A DNA stretch of 64,000 nt, taken from CAWAND01 sp963807065 (lineage in GTDB: Bacteria > Chloroflexota > Anaerolineae > Anaerolineales > E44-bin32). Positions within the stretch are counted from its first letter, which is position 1; every line of letters starts with the position of its first letter. The notes under the pieces were generated by a model. That model worked only from the letters and a program-made list of their open reading frames with translations, had not been told where the DNA came from and did no database searches. The DNA lies in the NCBI GenBank assembly GCA_963807065.1, contig CAWDZQ010000003.1:682001-746000 (forward strand). The letters run 5' to 3'. Of this stretch, positions 32,662 to 40,217 are shown in pieces. A program made the translations under genes and the position numbers.

Positions 32662-34779
32662 TCACACATTTCGATACGCTGAACGTGTCCGGCACGGTTG
32701 GGTCATGAAAGGGCGTGGCCGTTCCGATCGGATTGGGATCATAAATGATAACGCTGGCCGGCGGCGTGGCCGACGGGGTGCCAATGACGGCCGGATTGCC
32801 GGAGGGCCGGAGATGGACTGGATGTAGAAGCTGGCCACATCGGTGGGCTCAATCGTGTCGACATCGTTCCCCAGGACATCCAAGGCAACCTGACCGCCGA
32901 ATTGGCTGATGGTGTAAATATCGTGGACGGCGGTGGGTGCGTCGTCGATTGGCTGAACCTGGATGTAGACCGTCGCCAGGTTCGAGGTCAGGACACCGTC
33001 GGAAGCCTGGTAAGTGAAGCTGTCCAGCCCGAAGTAATTCGCCGACGGGATGTAGGTCACGTCGGTGCCGTTGTTGGTGACCGTGCCATGTGCCCCGTCT
33101 GTCACACTAGCTACTGTCAGCCCAGCGTTGTCCGGCGGCACCAAGTTATCGGGGTCATGATCGTTGGCTAGGACATCGATCGCCGTTGGGGTGTCTTCGT
33201 CGACCGGAATGGGCATTGCCATCCCATCATCTTCTGCTACCGGCACATCGTTGACGTTGACCACATTCAGATTCGCCCGGGCCGAGGTGCAACTCCCGGG
33301 TGCATCGCACACCTGGTAATCGAAGTGGTCGGGTGTGCCGTAGAAGTTCGGCGTGGCCAGATAGGTGAAGCTACCGTCCGAATTCAGAACTAGGTCACCG
33401 AAGCGCGGCGTGGCCAGTGGTGTCGGCTCGACCGTCAGATCGACATTGGCGGGGCCCGTGAGGATATCTGGGTCTCGATCGTTGGCCAACACACCAGGCG
33501 TCGGCTGGGAGAACAGGGTGTCCTCGGTCGGTGAGTACGTATCGTCCAGGGCTCGGGGTGCATCCGGGACGGGGGTGACAGCCAACGTGACGGCGGCGGT
33601 GCTGCACGCGCCCCCCTGATCACAGGCCTCGTAGATGAAGCTGTCGTAGCCATTCCAGTCAGGGGTCGTCTGGTAGACGAATGATCCATTGGTGTCGAGC
33701 GTCAAGCTCCCGTTTGCCGGTCCGGTGACGACATACGACTGCAGGATGTCCAGCGGACCGTCATCGTGATCGTTGGCCAGGACACCCGGCACAGCCGGGG
33801 CAATGGGAGTGTCCTCATTCGCCGAGTAGATATCGCTCCGGGTCGTGGGCTGGGTGGTCTCCGTTGGAGTCGGCGTCGGCGTGTAGGCATAAACCGAGCG
33901 CTCATTCTGTGCGACGGAGATGTTGTTGCCCCATGTGCGGACGTAGTTGGTCATGACCTCGCCGGCGGTGACGCCGTTGGTGTTGGCTTGGAGACGAAAG
34001 CGGGCAAAACCTCCCTGCGGTATCGAAAGCGGGGAGGCAAATTGCCACACCACCGAAGAAACCCCGGACCAGGGATCGCCGACCGGCGCGGGGCACGGTC
34101 CGACCGAAATGCTCACCCCGGACGGGCCGGTGGCCGATCCGCCGACGTACACCAGGTCCGACGGCAACCTATCGCACACCAGAGTGAGCTGGGCCGGGGA
34201 GAGACTGCCGTAATTGATCACCAAGATTTCAAAACGCACCGGCGTGGAGACAGGGCCCGGCGGCACGTTCACCGGATTGGCGATCTTCACCGGATACACC
34301 AACGGCGTCGGCGTGGGCGTCCGGGTTACCGTGGGCGTCGTGGTGAGGGTATGTGTGATCGTGGGCGTTTGGCTCGCCGTCGGGGTCTCGCTGGGCGTCA
34401 GCGTAATCGTCGGCGTTTGAGTCTGGGTCGGTTCCGGCGTTGATGTCGATGTCGGACAGCTCCCTGGCAGGAGACAGTTATCCGAGATCACCGGAATATG
34501 CAATTGGTCCAACTTCAGATCACCCAGAATGTCCAACAAAATCTGGGGATTGATGGGGCCGAAGGCCACGTATCCCCATGGGCTGTAGTCCGCCTGCATG
34601 TTGGATCGCAGGTCGACAGTCTGCGGCGGGTTGAGGATCGACAAGCCTGCGATCTGGGCACAGGCAAACAGGATGCAGACCGAGAACAACACCAATACGA
34701 ACCACGCCAGCAGACCACGCCGCTGGCGGCGCTTTTCATCTTGCTCTTCGGTTCCGACGGTGCCGGATCTAGGCGTCAC
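32662..34779 (-). CDS. Surface repeat protein, segment 1 (N-terminus)
   Basis: An Arg-rich start is followed by a membrane helix (LLAWFVLVLFSVCILFACAQ), about 60 residues, a Thr/Pro linker, a DUF11-like domain (FEILVINYGSLSPAQLTLVC), a second linker, and four cadherin-like repeats. The frame breaks near 32804, where one missing G changes SGPPGNPAVIG. The last 40 residues or so are not real. The GTG start at 34779 has GAGGG six bases upstream and lies 16 bp after the stop of the upstream kinase-like gene. Confidence 0.65.
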   Translation of the reverse strand: MTPRSGTVGTEEQDEKRRQRRGLLAWFVLVLFSVCILFACAQIAGLSILNPPQTVDLRSNMQADYSPWGYVAFGPINPQILLDILGDLKLDQLHIPVISDNCLLPGSCPTSTSTPEPTQTQTPTITLTPSETPTASQTPTITHTLTTTPTVTRTPTPTPLVYPVKIANPVNVPPGPVSTPVRFEILVINYGSLSPAQLTLVCDRLPSDLVYVGGSATGPSGVSISVGPCPAPVGDPWSGVSSVVWQFASPLSIPQGGFARFRLQANTNGVTAGEVMTNYVRTWGNNISVAQNERSVYAYTPTPTPTETTQPTTRSDIYSANEDTPIAPAVPGVLANDHDDGPLDILQSYVVTGPANGSLTLDTNGSFVYQTTPDWNGYDSFIYEACDQGGACSTAAVTLAVTPVPDAPRALDDTYSPTEDTLFSQPTPGVLANDRDPDILTGPANVDLTVEPTPLATPRFGDLVLNSDGSFTYLATPNFYGTPDHFDYQVCDAPGSCTSARANLNVVNVNDVPVAEDDGMAMPIPVDEDTPTAIDVLANDHDPDNLVPPDNAGLTVASVTDGAHGTVTNNGTDVTYIPSANYFGLDSFTYQASDGVLTSNLATVYIQVQPIDDAPTAVHDIYTISQFGGQVALDVLGNDVDTIEPTDVASFYIQSISGPPAIRPSLAPRRPRRRPALSFMIPIRSERPRPFMTQPCRTRSAYRNV

Positions 34780-34794
34780 ACCCAACCCTCATTC

Positions 34795-36225
34795 TTAAAC
34801 GCAGGTAAACGAAACTGACAACCGATTGCCCTGGGGTTCAAGGCTGGCGAGCCACACGTGACCGCCCAGGACGTCGGCGATGGTCTTGATCGTAGCCAGG
34901 CTCATGCCAGCGCCCTCGCCCAGGTCGCCGGCCTTGAAGGCGAAGCTTTCAAACAGCTCTGTGCCTGCTGCCTGCCGCAGGCGAGGGCCGTCATCCGTAA
35001 CCTCCAGCCAGCACTGGTCATCGCGGGCGGCCAGCGACAAGCTCACGCTGCCCTTGGGAACTGCGCGCCAGGCGGCCTGACGCACCATGTGGTGCAGCAA
35101 GCTGCGGCCGATTGCGTCATCCATCACAATCCCAACCCCGTCTTCGATGGTGATCTCCAGGGCGAGCGACTTGGATCCAACCAGCCCGTCCTTGAGGCGC
35201 TCCTTCTCGGATTCGACCAAGTCCGCCAGTTTCGAACGGGTCTCGCCGCCAGCTTCGCCGGCCTCGATCTCCACCAGCGCCAGCATGTCATCGGTCCAGC
35301 TCCGGATGGCGCTCAGCCGATCGACCTGACGCTCAACGATGCCCGTGAACCGTTCGTCGCTGTTCTCGGGGAGTTCGTTGAGCTCGACCACGGCCGAGAA
35401 GGCCTCGGCCAACGGGACCCTGAGCTGGTCGGCAGTGCGCGCCAGCAGGCGCATTTTCTGCTCCTGCATGCGCCGCAGCGGGGTGACATCCCTTAGGATC
35501 ATGACCCACCCGAATCCGGCATGAACATCAGAATCCCGGATGGGCGTCAGACTGACCATGTGCACCAGATCCGCCGGCCAGCGGACCTCGGTGATGATCG
35601 GTCCCTGCGTACCGAACGTGATCCAGTTCTGGACCACGGTGGACAGTTCAGGCGGGAGGACGTCCAGAGCCAGCTTGTCCGCCAAATCATCCCGCCCGAA
35701 GAGCTCGACGGCGGTCGGATTGACGACCGAGATCCGGCCCTCGCCGTCGACGGAAATCATGGCTTCGCCGGCATTGGCGATCACGGTGTCGAGCCGTTCG
35801 CGTTCAGCGGCAATCTGATTCTGCAAGCGCTCGCGATCCAGCCTGAGCTGGCGGTAGGACGCAGCTCGATCTACCGCCAGTGACAAGTCGCCCATGGTGT
35901 CCAACGGCTTGGGCAGATAGTCGAAGGCGCCACCCTGCCGCATGGAGGAGATCGCCGATTCGAGGGTGCCTGCGCCGCTGACCACGATCGATTCCAACCA
36001 GGAGTCCATCTTGCGCGCCCGGCGGATGAGTTCGATCCCGTCCACCTCAGGCATCATCAGATCCACGACCATCACTTCAAAGGGCCCGCTCAATTCGAGG
36101 ACCTCTAAAGCGACACGCCCATTCTCGGCCGTCTCGACAGCGAATCCCTTTCTCTCCAGGTGGCCCGCCATGAGCTTCAGGTAATCCTTCTCATCGTCCA
36201 CCACGAGTACGCGGCGGCCGCTCAC
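34795..36225 (-). CDS. Receiver-PAS-pseudo-histidine-kinase hybrid
   Basis: The 476-residue protein begins with a canonical receiver (VLVVDDEKDYLKLM, VVDLMMPEVDG, Lys in YLPKPLD), a coiled coil, a PAS domain (VIANAGEAMISVDGEGRISV), and a kinase-like core. In the His box the expected SHELRxPL reads ADQLRVPL, so Asp stands where the phosphorylated His should be. The N-box (LLHHMVRQAAWRA) lacks its Asn. G2 (GEGAGMSLATIKTIADVLGG) is kept. It is probably not an active kinase. Its ATG overlaps the stop of the upstream kinase. Confidence 0.85.
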   Translation of the reverse strand: MSGRRVLVVDDEKDYLKLMAGHLERKGFAVETAENGRVALEVLELSGPFEVMVVDLMMPEVDGIELIRRARKMDSWLESIVVSGAGTLESAISSMRQGGAFDYLPKPLDTMGDLSLAVDRAASYRQLRLDRERLQNQIAAERERLDTVIANAGEAMISVDGEGRISVVNPTAVELFGRDDLADKLALDVLPPELSTVVQNWITFGTQGPIITEVRWPADLVHMVSLTPIRDSDVHAGFGWVMILRDVTPLRRMQEQKMRLLARTADQLRVPLAEAFSAVVELNELPENSDERFTGIVERQVDRLSAIRSWTDDMLALVEIEAGEAGGETRSKLADLVESEKERLKDGLVGSKSLALEITIEDGVGIVMDDAIGRSLLHHMVRQAAWRAVPKGSVSLSLAARDDQCWLEVTDDGPRLRQAAGTELFESFAFKAGDLGEGAGMSLATIKTIADVLGGHVWLASLEPQGNRLSVSFTCV

Positions 36226-36842
36226 GCAGATGCCCTTTGGCCCACAAGCGCCTCCTCGGGCACCTTAGGCAGCCGGATCGAAAACGTGGTGCCCTCGCCG
36301 ACCTGGCTGCGGACATCGATCTGGCCACCATGCCGGCTCACAATGCCATAGGTCACGGCCAGGCCCATGCCCGTGCCCTGGCCCTCCGGTTTGGTCGTGA
36401 AGAAGGGCTCAAAGATGCGAGACAAATTTTCGGGCTGGATTCCTTTGCCGGTATCCGTCACCTCCAGGAGCACTTCTTCGCCTTGATCGACCATCCGTGT
36501 TTCCAGCTGTCCCCCTTCGGGCATGGCTTGCACGGCGTTCTGGATCAGGTTGATGACCACTTGTTCGATCTGCTGCGGATCGTAGGTGGCCCAAACCGCC
36601 TCGGAGGGAAAATCGGTCGTGACCTGGACGCGGCCCTTGCGGATCAGATAGTCCGTCAGTCGCAAGCAGCCTTCAAGTGTCTCCCGCATGTCCCGCTTCT
36701 GCATCGTGGGGGTCGACTGTCGGGCGAATTTCAGAAGGTCGGTGACGATCAGATTGGCCCGGTTGGCGTTGTCTCGAATGACGAGCAGACCCTGACGGAT
36801 CTCCGGATCCTCAGAAGCGTCTTCCATCAGTTCTTCCGCCAT
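36222..36842 (-). CDS. Sensor histidine kinase, C-terminal part
   Basis: It contains the second DHp helix and a complete HATPase domain: N-box QVVINLIQNAVQA, G1 VTDTGKGI, F-box IFEPFFTTKPEG, G2 GTGMGLAVTYGIV. It joins the next entry when one base is removed near 36851, giving VKNPLGVIKGMAEELMED. It is followed by the RR-PAS-pseudokinase with an ATGA overlap. Confidence 0.75.
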   Translation of the reverse strand: MAEELMEDASEDPEIRQGLLVIRDNANRANLIVTDLLKFARQSTPTMQKRDMRETLEGCLRLTDYLIRKGRVQVTTDFPSEAVWATYDPQQIEQVVINLIQNAVQAMPEGGQLETRMVDQGEEVLLEVTDTGKGIQPENLSRIFEPFFTTKPEGQGTGMGLAVTYGIVSRHGGQIDVRSQVGEGTTFSIRLPKVPEEALVGQRASA

Positions 36843-36846
36843 CCCC

Positions 36847-38232
36847 TTAATCGACTCCCAGGGGGTTCTTCACATCATGCACGATGCCAGCCGCCAGCTG
36901 ACCAACCGCTGCCAGCTTCTCGGACTGAATCAGCTGTTGCTGGGCGGTCTGCAGGCGATCGTACATCTCCGCCAGTTGACGATTGCGTTCGACGGTTTCC
37001 TCATACAGGCGATTGGCTTCGCTCGTTCTGGCCTGGAGGCGGGCTGTCATGACGTCGAACGCCTGGGCCAGATCGCCAATCTCGTCCGATCGGTTGAGCC
37101 CGGACGTCTGCTCCAAATCGCCGGCGGCGACGGCCTGGGCCATGGTGCGCAGGCGCAGGATCGGGCCAGCAATGCTCTGGGCCAGGGTGTAGCCAAGGAT
37201 AATCACCGCCAGCGTGGCGAGGGCGAAGATCAGGCTGAACTGATTGCGGCTTGTGGCCTCGGTCGAGACCACGAAGTTGCTGGGCAAGATGGCGGCGATG
37301 GTTCCGAGACGCTCTTCGCGCACGACCCATGGCGCGTAGACGATCTGGTAGGTCCTTCCGAAGAAGTTGGCCTCTTTGATCTGCGACGAAGTCGATCCTG
37401 CGTCTGTTGCCGACAGGTCGAGCGGAGAAGTGGAGGTTTCCGATGGCAGCATCATGCTCGAGCTGAGCACATGCCCAGCTGGGTCAAGCAGAGCCACATC
37501 CGCCAGCGACTGCTCCTTGAGGTCTTGAACCAAGGCATTCAAGCGTGTACCAACCATCAATACACCCACCACCTGTTCGCCGCTGGTTCGGACGGGGGCG
37601 CTGGTGTAGAGCATCTCTCCAGCGGAGGTGGTGACCACGCCGGTGAACTTGTCGCCGGCGGGATCGGCCCGTCCCTGAATGGCTTTGTTGACGAAATCGT
37701 ATTGGGCGAACTGCGCGCCCGCCGTGCGGTCGTATTGGGAACTTGATCCCGAGCGTGCCAGGCCAAGGATCTCATGGCCCTGGGCATCGAGGGCAACCAC
37801 ACTATCCAGGCTGTCATTGAGCGCCAATGGGTACAGCAACTCGAATAGGGTGTCTGAATCCCCTTTCACCAGCGCGTCCGGCACGCCGACGGTGAAGACC
37901 ATCAGGCGCAGAATGCTCAGGTGATCATCCTCAAGCCGTACCTCACCGTCCGATGCCACGCGGGCCGCCTGATAAAGTTGGTTGACGAAGCGCTCGCGCA
38001 CGGTAGACGTGACCAAGCGGGTCACGATGAAGATGCCCACGAAGGCCACCCCGAGGGTCAGCACCACGTAGGGAAGAATGAGCTTGGCTCTGAGTCTGGA
38101 CACCTGAATCCGAAGCCGGGAGAAGGACGACGAGCGTTCTTCCCCGGGTCTGTCCCGAGAACTCTTGAGATTGAGCCCAGGATCAGGCATCCAGCCCCTT
38201 TCCGTGCGCTGCTGGGTCATGTCGTCGGCCAC
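36847..38232 (-). CDS. Sensor histidine kinase, N-terminal part (frame broken at H-box)
   Basis: A membrane helix near residue 50-75 is followed by an extracytoplasmic Cache-like sensor domain of about 270 residues (TSAPVRTSGEQVVGVLMVGT), a second helix, HAMP (RLRTMAQAVAAGDLEQTSGL), a coiled coil, and the His box QLAAGIVHDVKNPLG. The frame ends in a TAA three codons later because of one extra base. The corrected kinase has 669 residues. The start may be GTG at 38232 or ATG at 38220. The sensed ligand is unknown. Confidence 0.78.
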   Translation of the reverse strand: MADDMTQQRTERGWMPDPGLNLKSSRDRPGEERSSSFSRLRIQVSRLRAKLILPYVVLTLGVAFVGIFIVTRLVTSTVRERFVNQLYQAARVASDGEVRLEDDHLSILRLMVFTVGVPDALVKGDSDTLFELLYPLALNDSLDSVVALDAQGHEILGLARSGSSSQYDRTAGAQFAQYDFVNKAIQGRADPAGDKFTGVVTTSAGEMLYTSAPVRTSGEQVVGVLMVGTRLNALVQDLKEQSLADVALLDPAGHVLSSSMMLPSETSTSPLDLSATDAGSTSSQIKEANFFGRTYQIVYAPWVVREERLGTIAAILPSNFVVSTEATSRNQFSLIFALATLAVIILGYTLAQSIAGPILRLRTMAQAVAAGDLEQTSGLNRSDEIGDLAQAFDVMTARLQARTSEANRLYEETVERNRQLAEMYDRLQTAQQQLIQSEKLAAVGQLAAGIVHDVKNPLGVD

Positions 38233-38343
38233 CGGGTCAACCCGCGACGACGTGCCAATAGACGGCCAGCCTGCATCTCAAGACCGCTTTGGATCGGCCC
38301 GTCGGTGGGCGAGCCGGCTCCGATCTTGAGGCAGGCAGAGAGG

Positions 38344-39276
38344 CTAGCCGTGTCCATTCTTTCTGGGGGCCGCATGGATGCATCCCCCGCCGGCCCGCTT
38401 TGATTTATAAAGCGCCCGGTCGACTTCGTGCAAGAACGAGTTGGGCGTCTCAACATCGGAAGCAAGCTGAGCCACCCCAATGCTGGCTGAGATGGGCAGA
38501 TCGCCCTCGAATGGTACCTCCTGAATACGGTGGTAGATGCGGTCAGCCACTCGTTTCGCCTCGGCCACATCTGCTTCTGGAAGGAGGATCAAGAATTCGT
38601 CGCCGCCGTAGCGCGTGGCAATGTCCACCTTGCGGATTTGGCTCCTAATGCCCTGCGCCACCTGTTTGAGCACCATGTCACCCATCGGGTGTCCCAGCCG
38701 GTCATTGATCCGCTTGAGATCGTCCAAGTCGATCATGATCGCCGCCAGTGGGCGGTCGTAGCGCAGACCACGCTCGACCTCCACGACCAGCGATTCGTTC
38801 AGCTTGTGCCGATTGAACAACCCGGTCAAGGGATCCGTGATCGCCAGCCGCTCCACCTCGGCAAACAGGCGGGCATTTTCGCGCAGCAAGTGACGGTGCT
38901 CCAGGGCTCTGGTCAGGGAAAGCTCGAACACCGCCAACGATTTAAGCGGCTTGACAAGATAATCATACGCTCCGCTGCGCAGAGCATCAACGGCGGTTTC
39001 GACCGTGGCATTCCCGGTCAAAACCAACGCCTGGATCTCGGGATCCAGGCGCCGAGCGGCTTCAAAGACCTCCAGGCCAGTCTGGCCCGGCATGTAGAGA
39101 TCGAGTATCAGCACGTCGAAGCTGCTGCTTCGCAACGCCTCGATGGCCTTGGTGCCGTCGGACACCTCGCTGATGTCGACGCCCATTCGCTCGGCCCGCC
39201 GAACCAGCATCCGGCGAAAGTCAGGATCATCGTCGGCAATCAAGATTTTGCCTGATAGCTCTCGCTTTACCCCCAT
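38344..39276 (-). CDS. Response regulator with GGDEF domain (diguanylate cyclase)
   Basis: The 310-residue protein has a receiver (ILIADDDPDFRRML, LILDLYMPGQTG, Lys in YLVKPLK) and a GGDEF domain with the intact active site RYGGDEFLILLPEA and DPLTGLFNRHKL at its start, so it should make cyclic di-GMP. The usual RxxD inhibitory site is not obvious. The ATG at 39276 was chosen for its GGAGGA four bases upstream; the frame is open to an ATG at 39381, which has no ribosome site. Confidence 0.88.
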   Translation of the reverse strand: MGVKRELSGKILIADDDPDFRRMLVRRAERMGVDISEVSDGTKAIEALRSSSFDVLILDLYMPGQTGLEVFEAARRLDPEIQALVLTGNATVETAVDALRSGAYDYLVKPLKSLAVFELSLTRALEHRHLLRENARLFAEVERLAITDPLTGLFNRHKLNESLVVEVERGLRYDRPLAAIMIDLDDLKRINDRLGHPMGDMVLKQVAQGIRSQIRKVDIATRYGGDEFLILLPEADVAEAKRVADRIYHRIQEVPFEGDLPISASIGVAQLASDVETPNSFLHEVDRALYKSKRAGGGCIHAAPRKNGHG

Positions 39277-39485
39277 TTGTTCCTCCGAAGCGAGCAATGT
39301 ATCTAGTCTGCGATCAGTCGGCATGATGGCCTCATGTGCCTGTACATCCATGTTCAAAACGTCCCTAATGTTCGGCTTCATGATACCGGTTTATTGGTGC
39401 CCAGGTACCTTTCAGTCAGCCTACACTCAATGCCCAGGCTTGCCTATCCTACAATGGGCCCGGGGTGGGGCAAAGGTGGCCCACA

Positions 39486-40169
39486 TCAGCTTTCCAGCCG
39501 ATAGCCATAGCCGCGTATGTTCTGCAGCCTTCGAGGGGTTTCAGGATCCGATTCCAGCTTCTGGCGAAGGAACCAGATATAGCGGCGCAAGGCGCTGGGC
39601 GTCGTTTCCCGATTGTCCCCCCACACGTCACTGATCAGCTCGTCCTGAGAGACAGCTTCCCCGCTCCGGCTGGCGAGCGCCACGAGAAGCCGAAACTCGG
39701 TAGGTGTAAGGTCAAGCTTCACGCCATTGAGCCGGGCTTCGCGCCGCCGCATGTCGACTTCCAGGTCACCGACCCTGTACAACGGGGCCTCAGTTTCGCC
39801 CAGCGGCACCGTGCGTGAAAGGATGGCGCGCGCCCTTGCTCCCAACTCAGCCAGGCTGAAGGGTTTGGTGATGTAGTCGTCCACCCCCAGACGGAAACCT
39901 CTGAGTTTTTCGGTCTCCGCCGTCTTGGCCGTCAACATGATGATGGGCGTGTCGGCCATCTCACGCAGCCGGGCGCAGACCTCCCAGCCGTCCATCCCGG
40001 GCATCATCACGTCCAGGAACACCAAGTTGGGCCGGGAGTCAAAGAAGGCCCGCAGTGCCTTGGGGCCGCTGTCGACCGCTAACACCTCGTAGCCCTCTTT
40101 CTCGAGGTAATTGCCCACGAATCGAAGCAGCGTCCGATCATCGTCCACGATCAGTATCTTGGCTGGCAC
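39486..40169 (-). CDS. OmpR/PhoB-family response regulator
   Basis: The 227-residue protein has a receiver (ILIVDDDRTLLRFV, VFLDVMMPGMDG, Thr in IIMLTAK, Lys in YITKPF) and a winged-helix DNA-binding domain (LTPTEFRLLVALASRSGEAV, RRYIWFLRQKLE, IRGYGYRLE). AAGGAGG precedes the ATG. It follows a histidine kinase gene by 47 bp and is its likely partner. Confidence 0.93.
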   Translation of the reverse strand: MPAKILIVDDDRTLLRFVGNYLEKEGYEVLAVDSGPKALRAFFDSRPNLVFLDVMMPGMDGWEVCARLREMADTPIIMLTAKTAETEKLRGFRLGVDDYITKPFSLAELGARARAILSRTVPLGETEAPLYRVGDLEVDMRRREARLNGVKLDLTPTEFRLLVALASRSGEAVSQDELISDVWGDNRETTPSALRRYIWFLRQKLESDPETPRRLQNIRGYGYRLES

Positions 40170-40180
40170 ACCGCCTCCTT

Positions 40181-40217
40181 ACGTCACCAGGCGCATCACG
40201 GCCTCTCCGGGTGACGT
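40181..40217 (-). promoter_or_regulatory. Inverted repeat between kinase and regulator genes
   Basis: ACGTCACC (40181-40188) and GGTGACGT (40210-40217) are perfect 8-bp inverted repeats that span the kinase stop and end close to the ribosome site of the regulator. It may adjust translation of the regulator, or be an operator. Confidence 0.4.

Larger units (their letters stand above)
27380..34779 (-). pseudogene. Giant surface protein of cadherin/Ig-like repeats, frame-broken
   Basis: Seven open segments in three frames together describe one protein of about 2,460 residues. In order: a membrane anchor, a Thr/Pro linker, a DUF11-like domain, about 16 repeats of the tandem-95/Cadherin-like type (NDPPVANDD, EDTxLxV, GVLANDTDxDGD, GSFTYTP, GTDSFTY), a second DUF11-like domain, a Thr/Pro linker and a C-terminal membrane helix. 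I count about ten or more frame breaks, clustered at 28.5-29.4 kb and 31.8-32.8 kb; the 2.6 kb between is clean. The probable start is GTG at 34779, with GAGGG six bases upstream. It is either decaying or carries local consensus errors. Confidence 0.7.
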
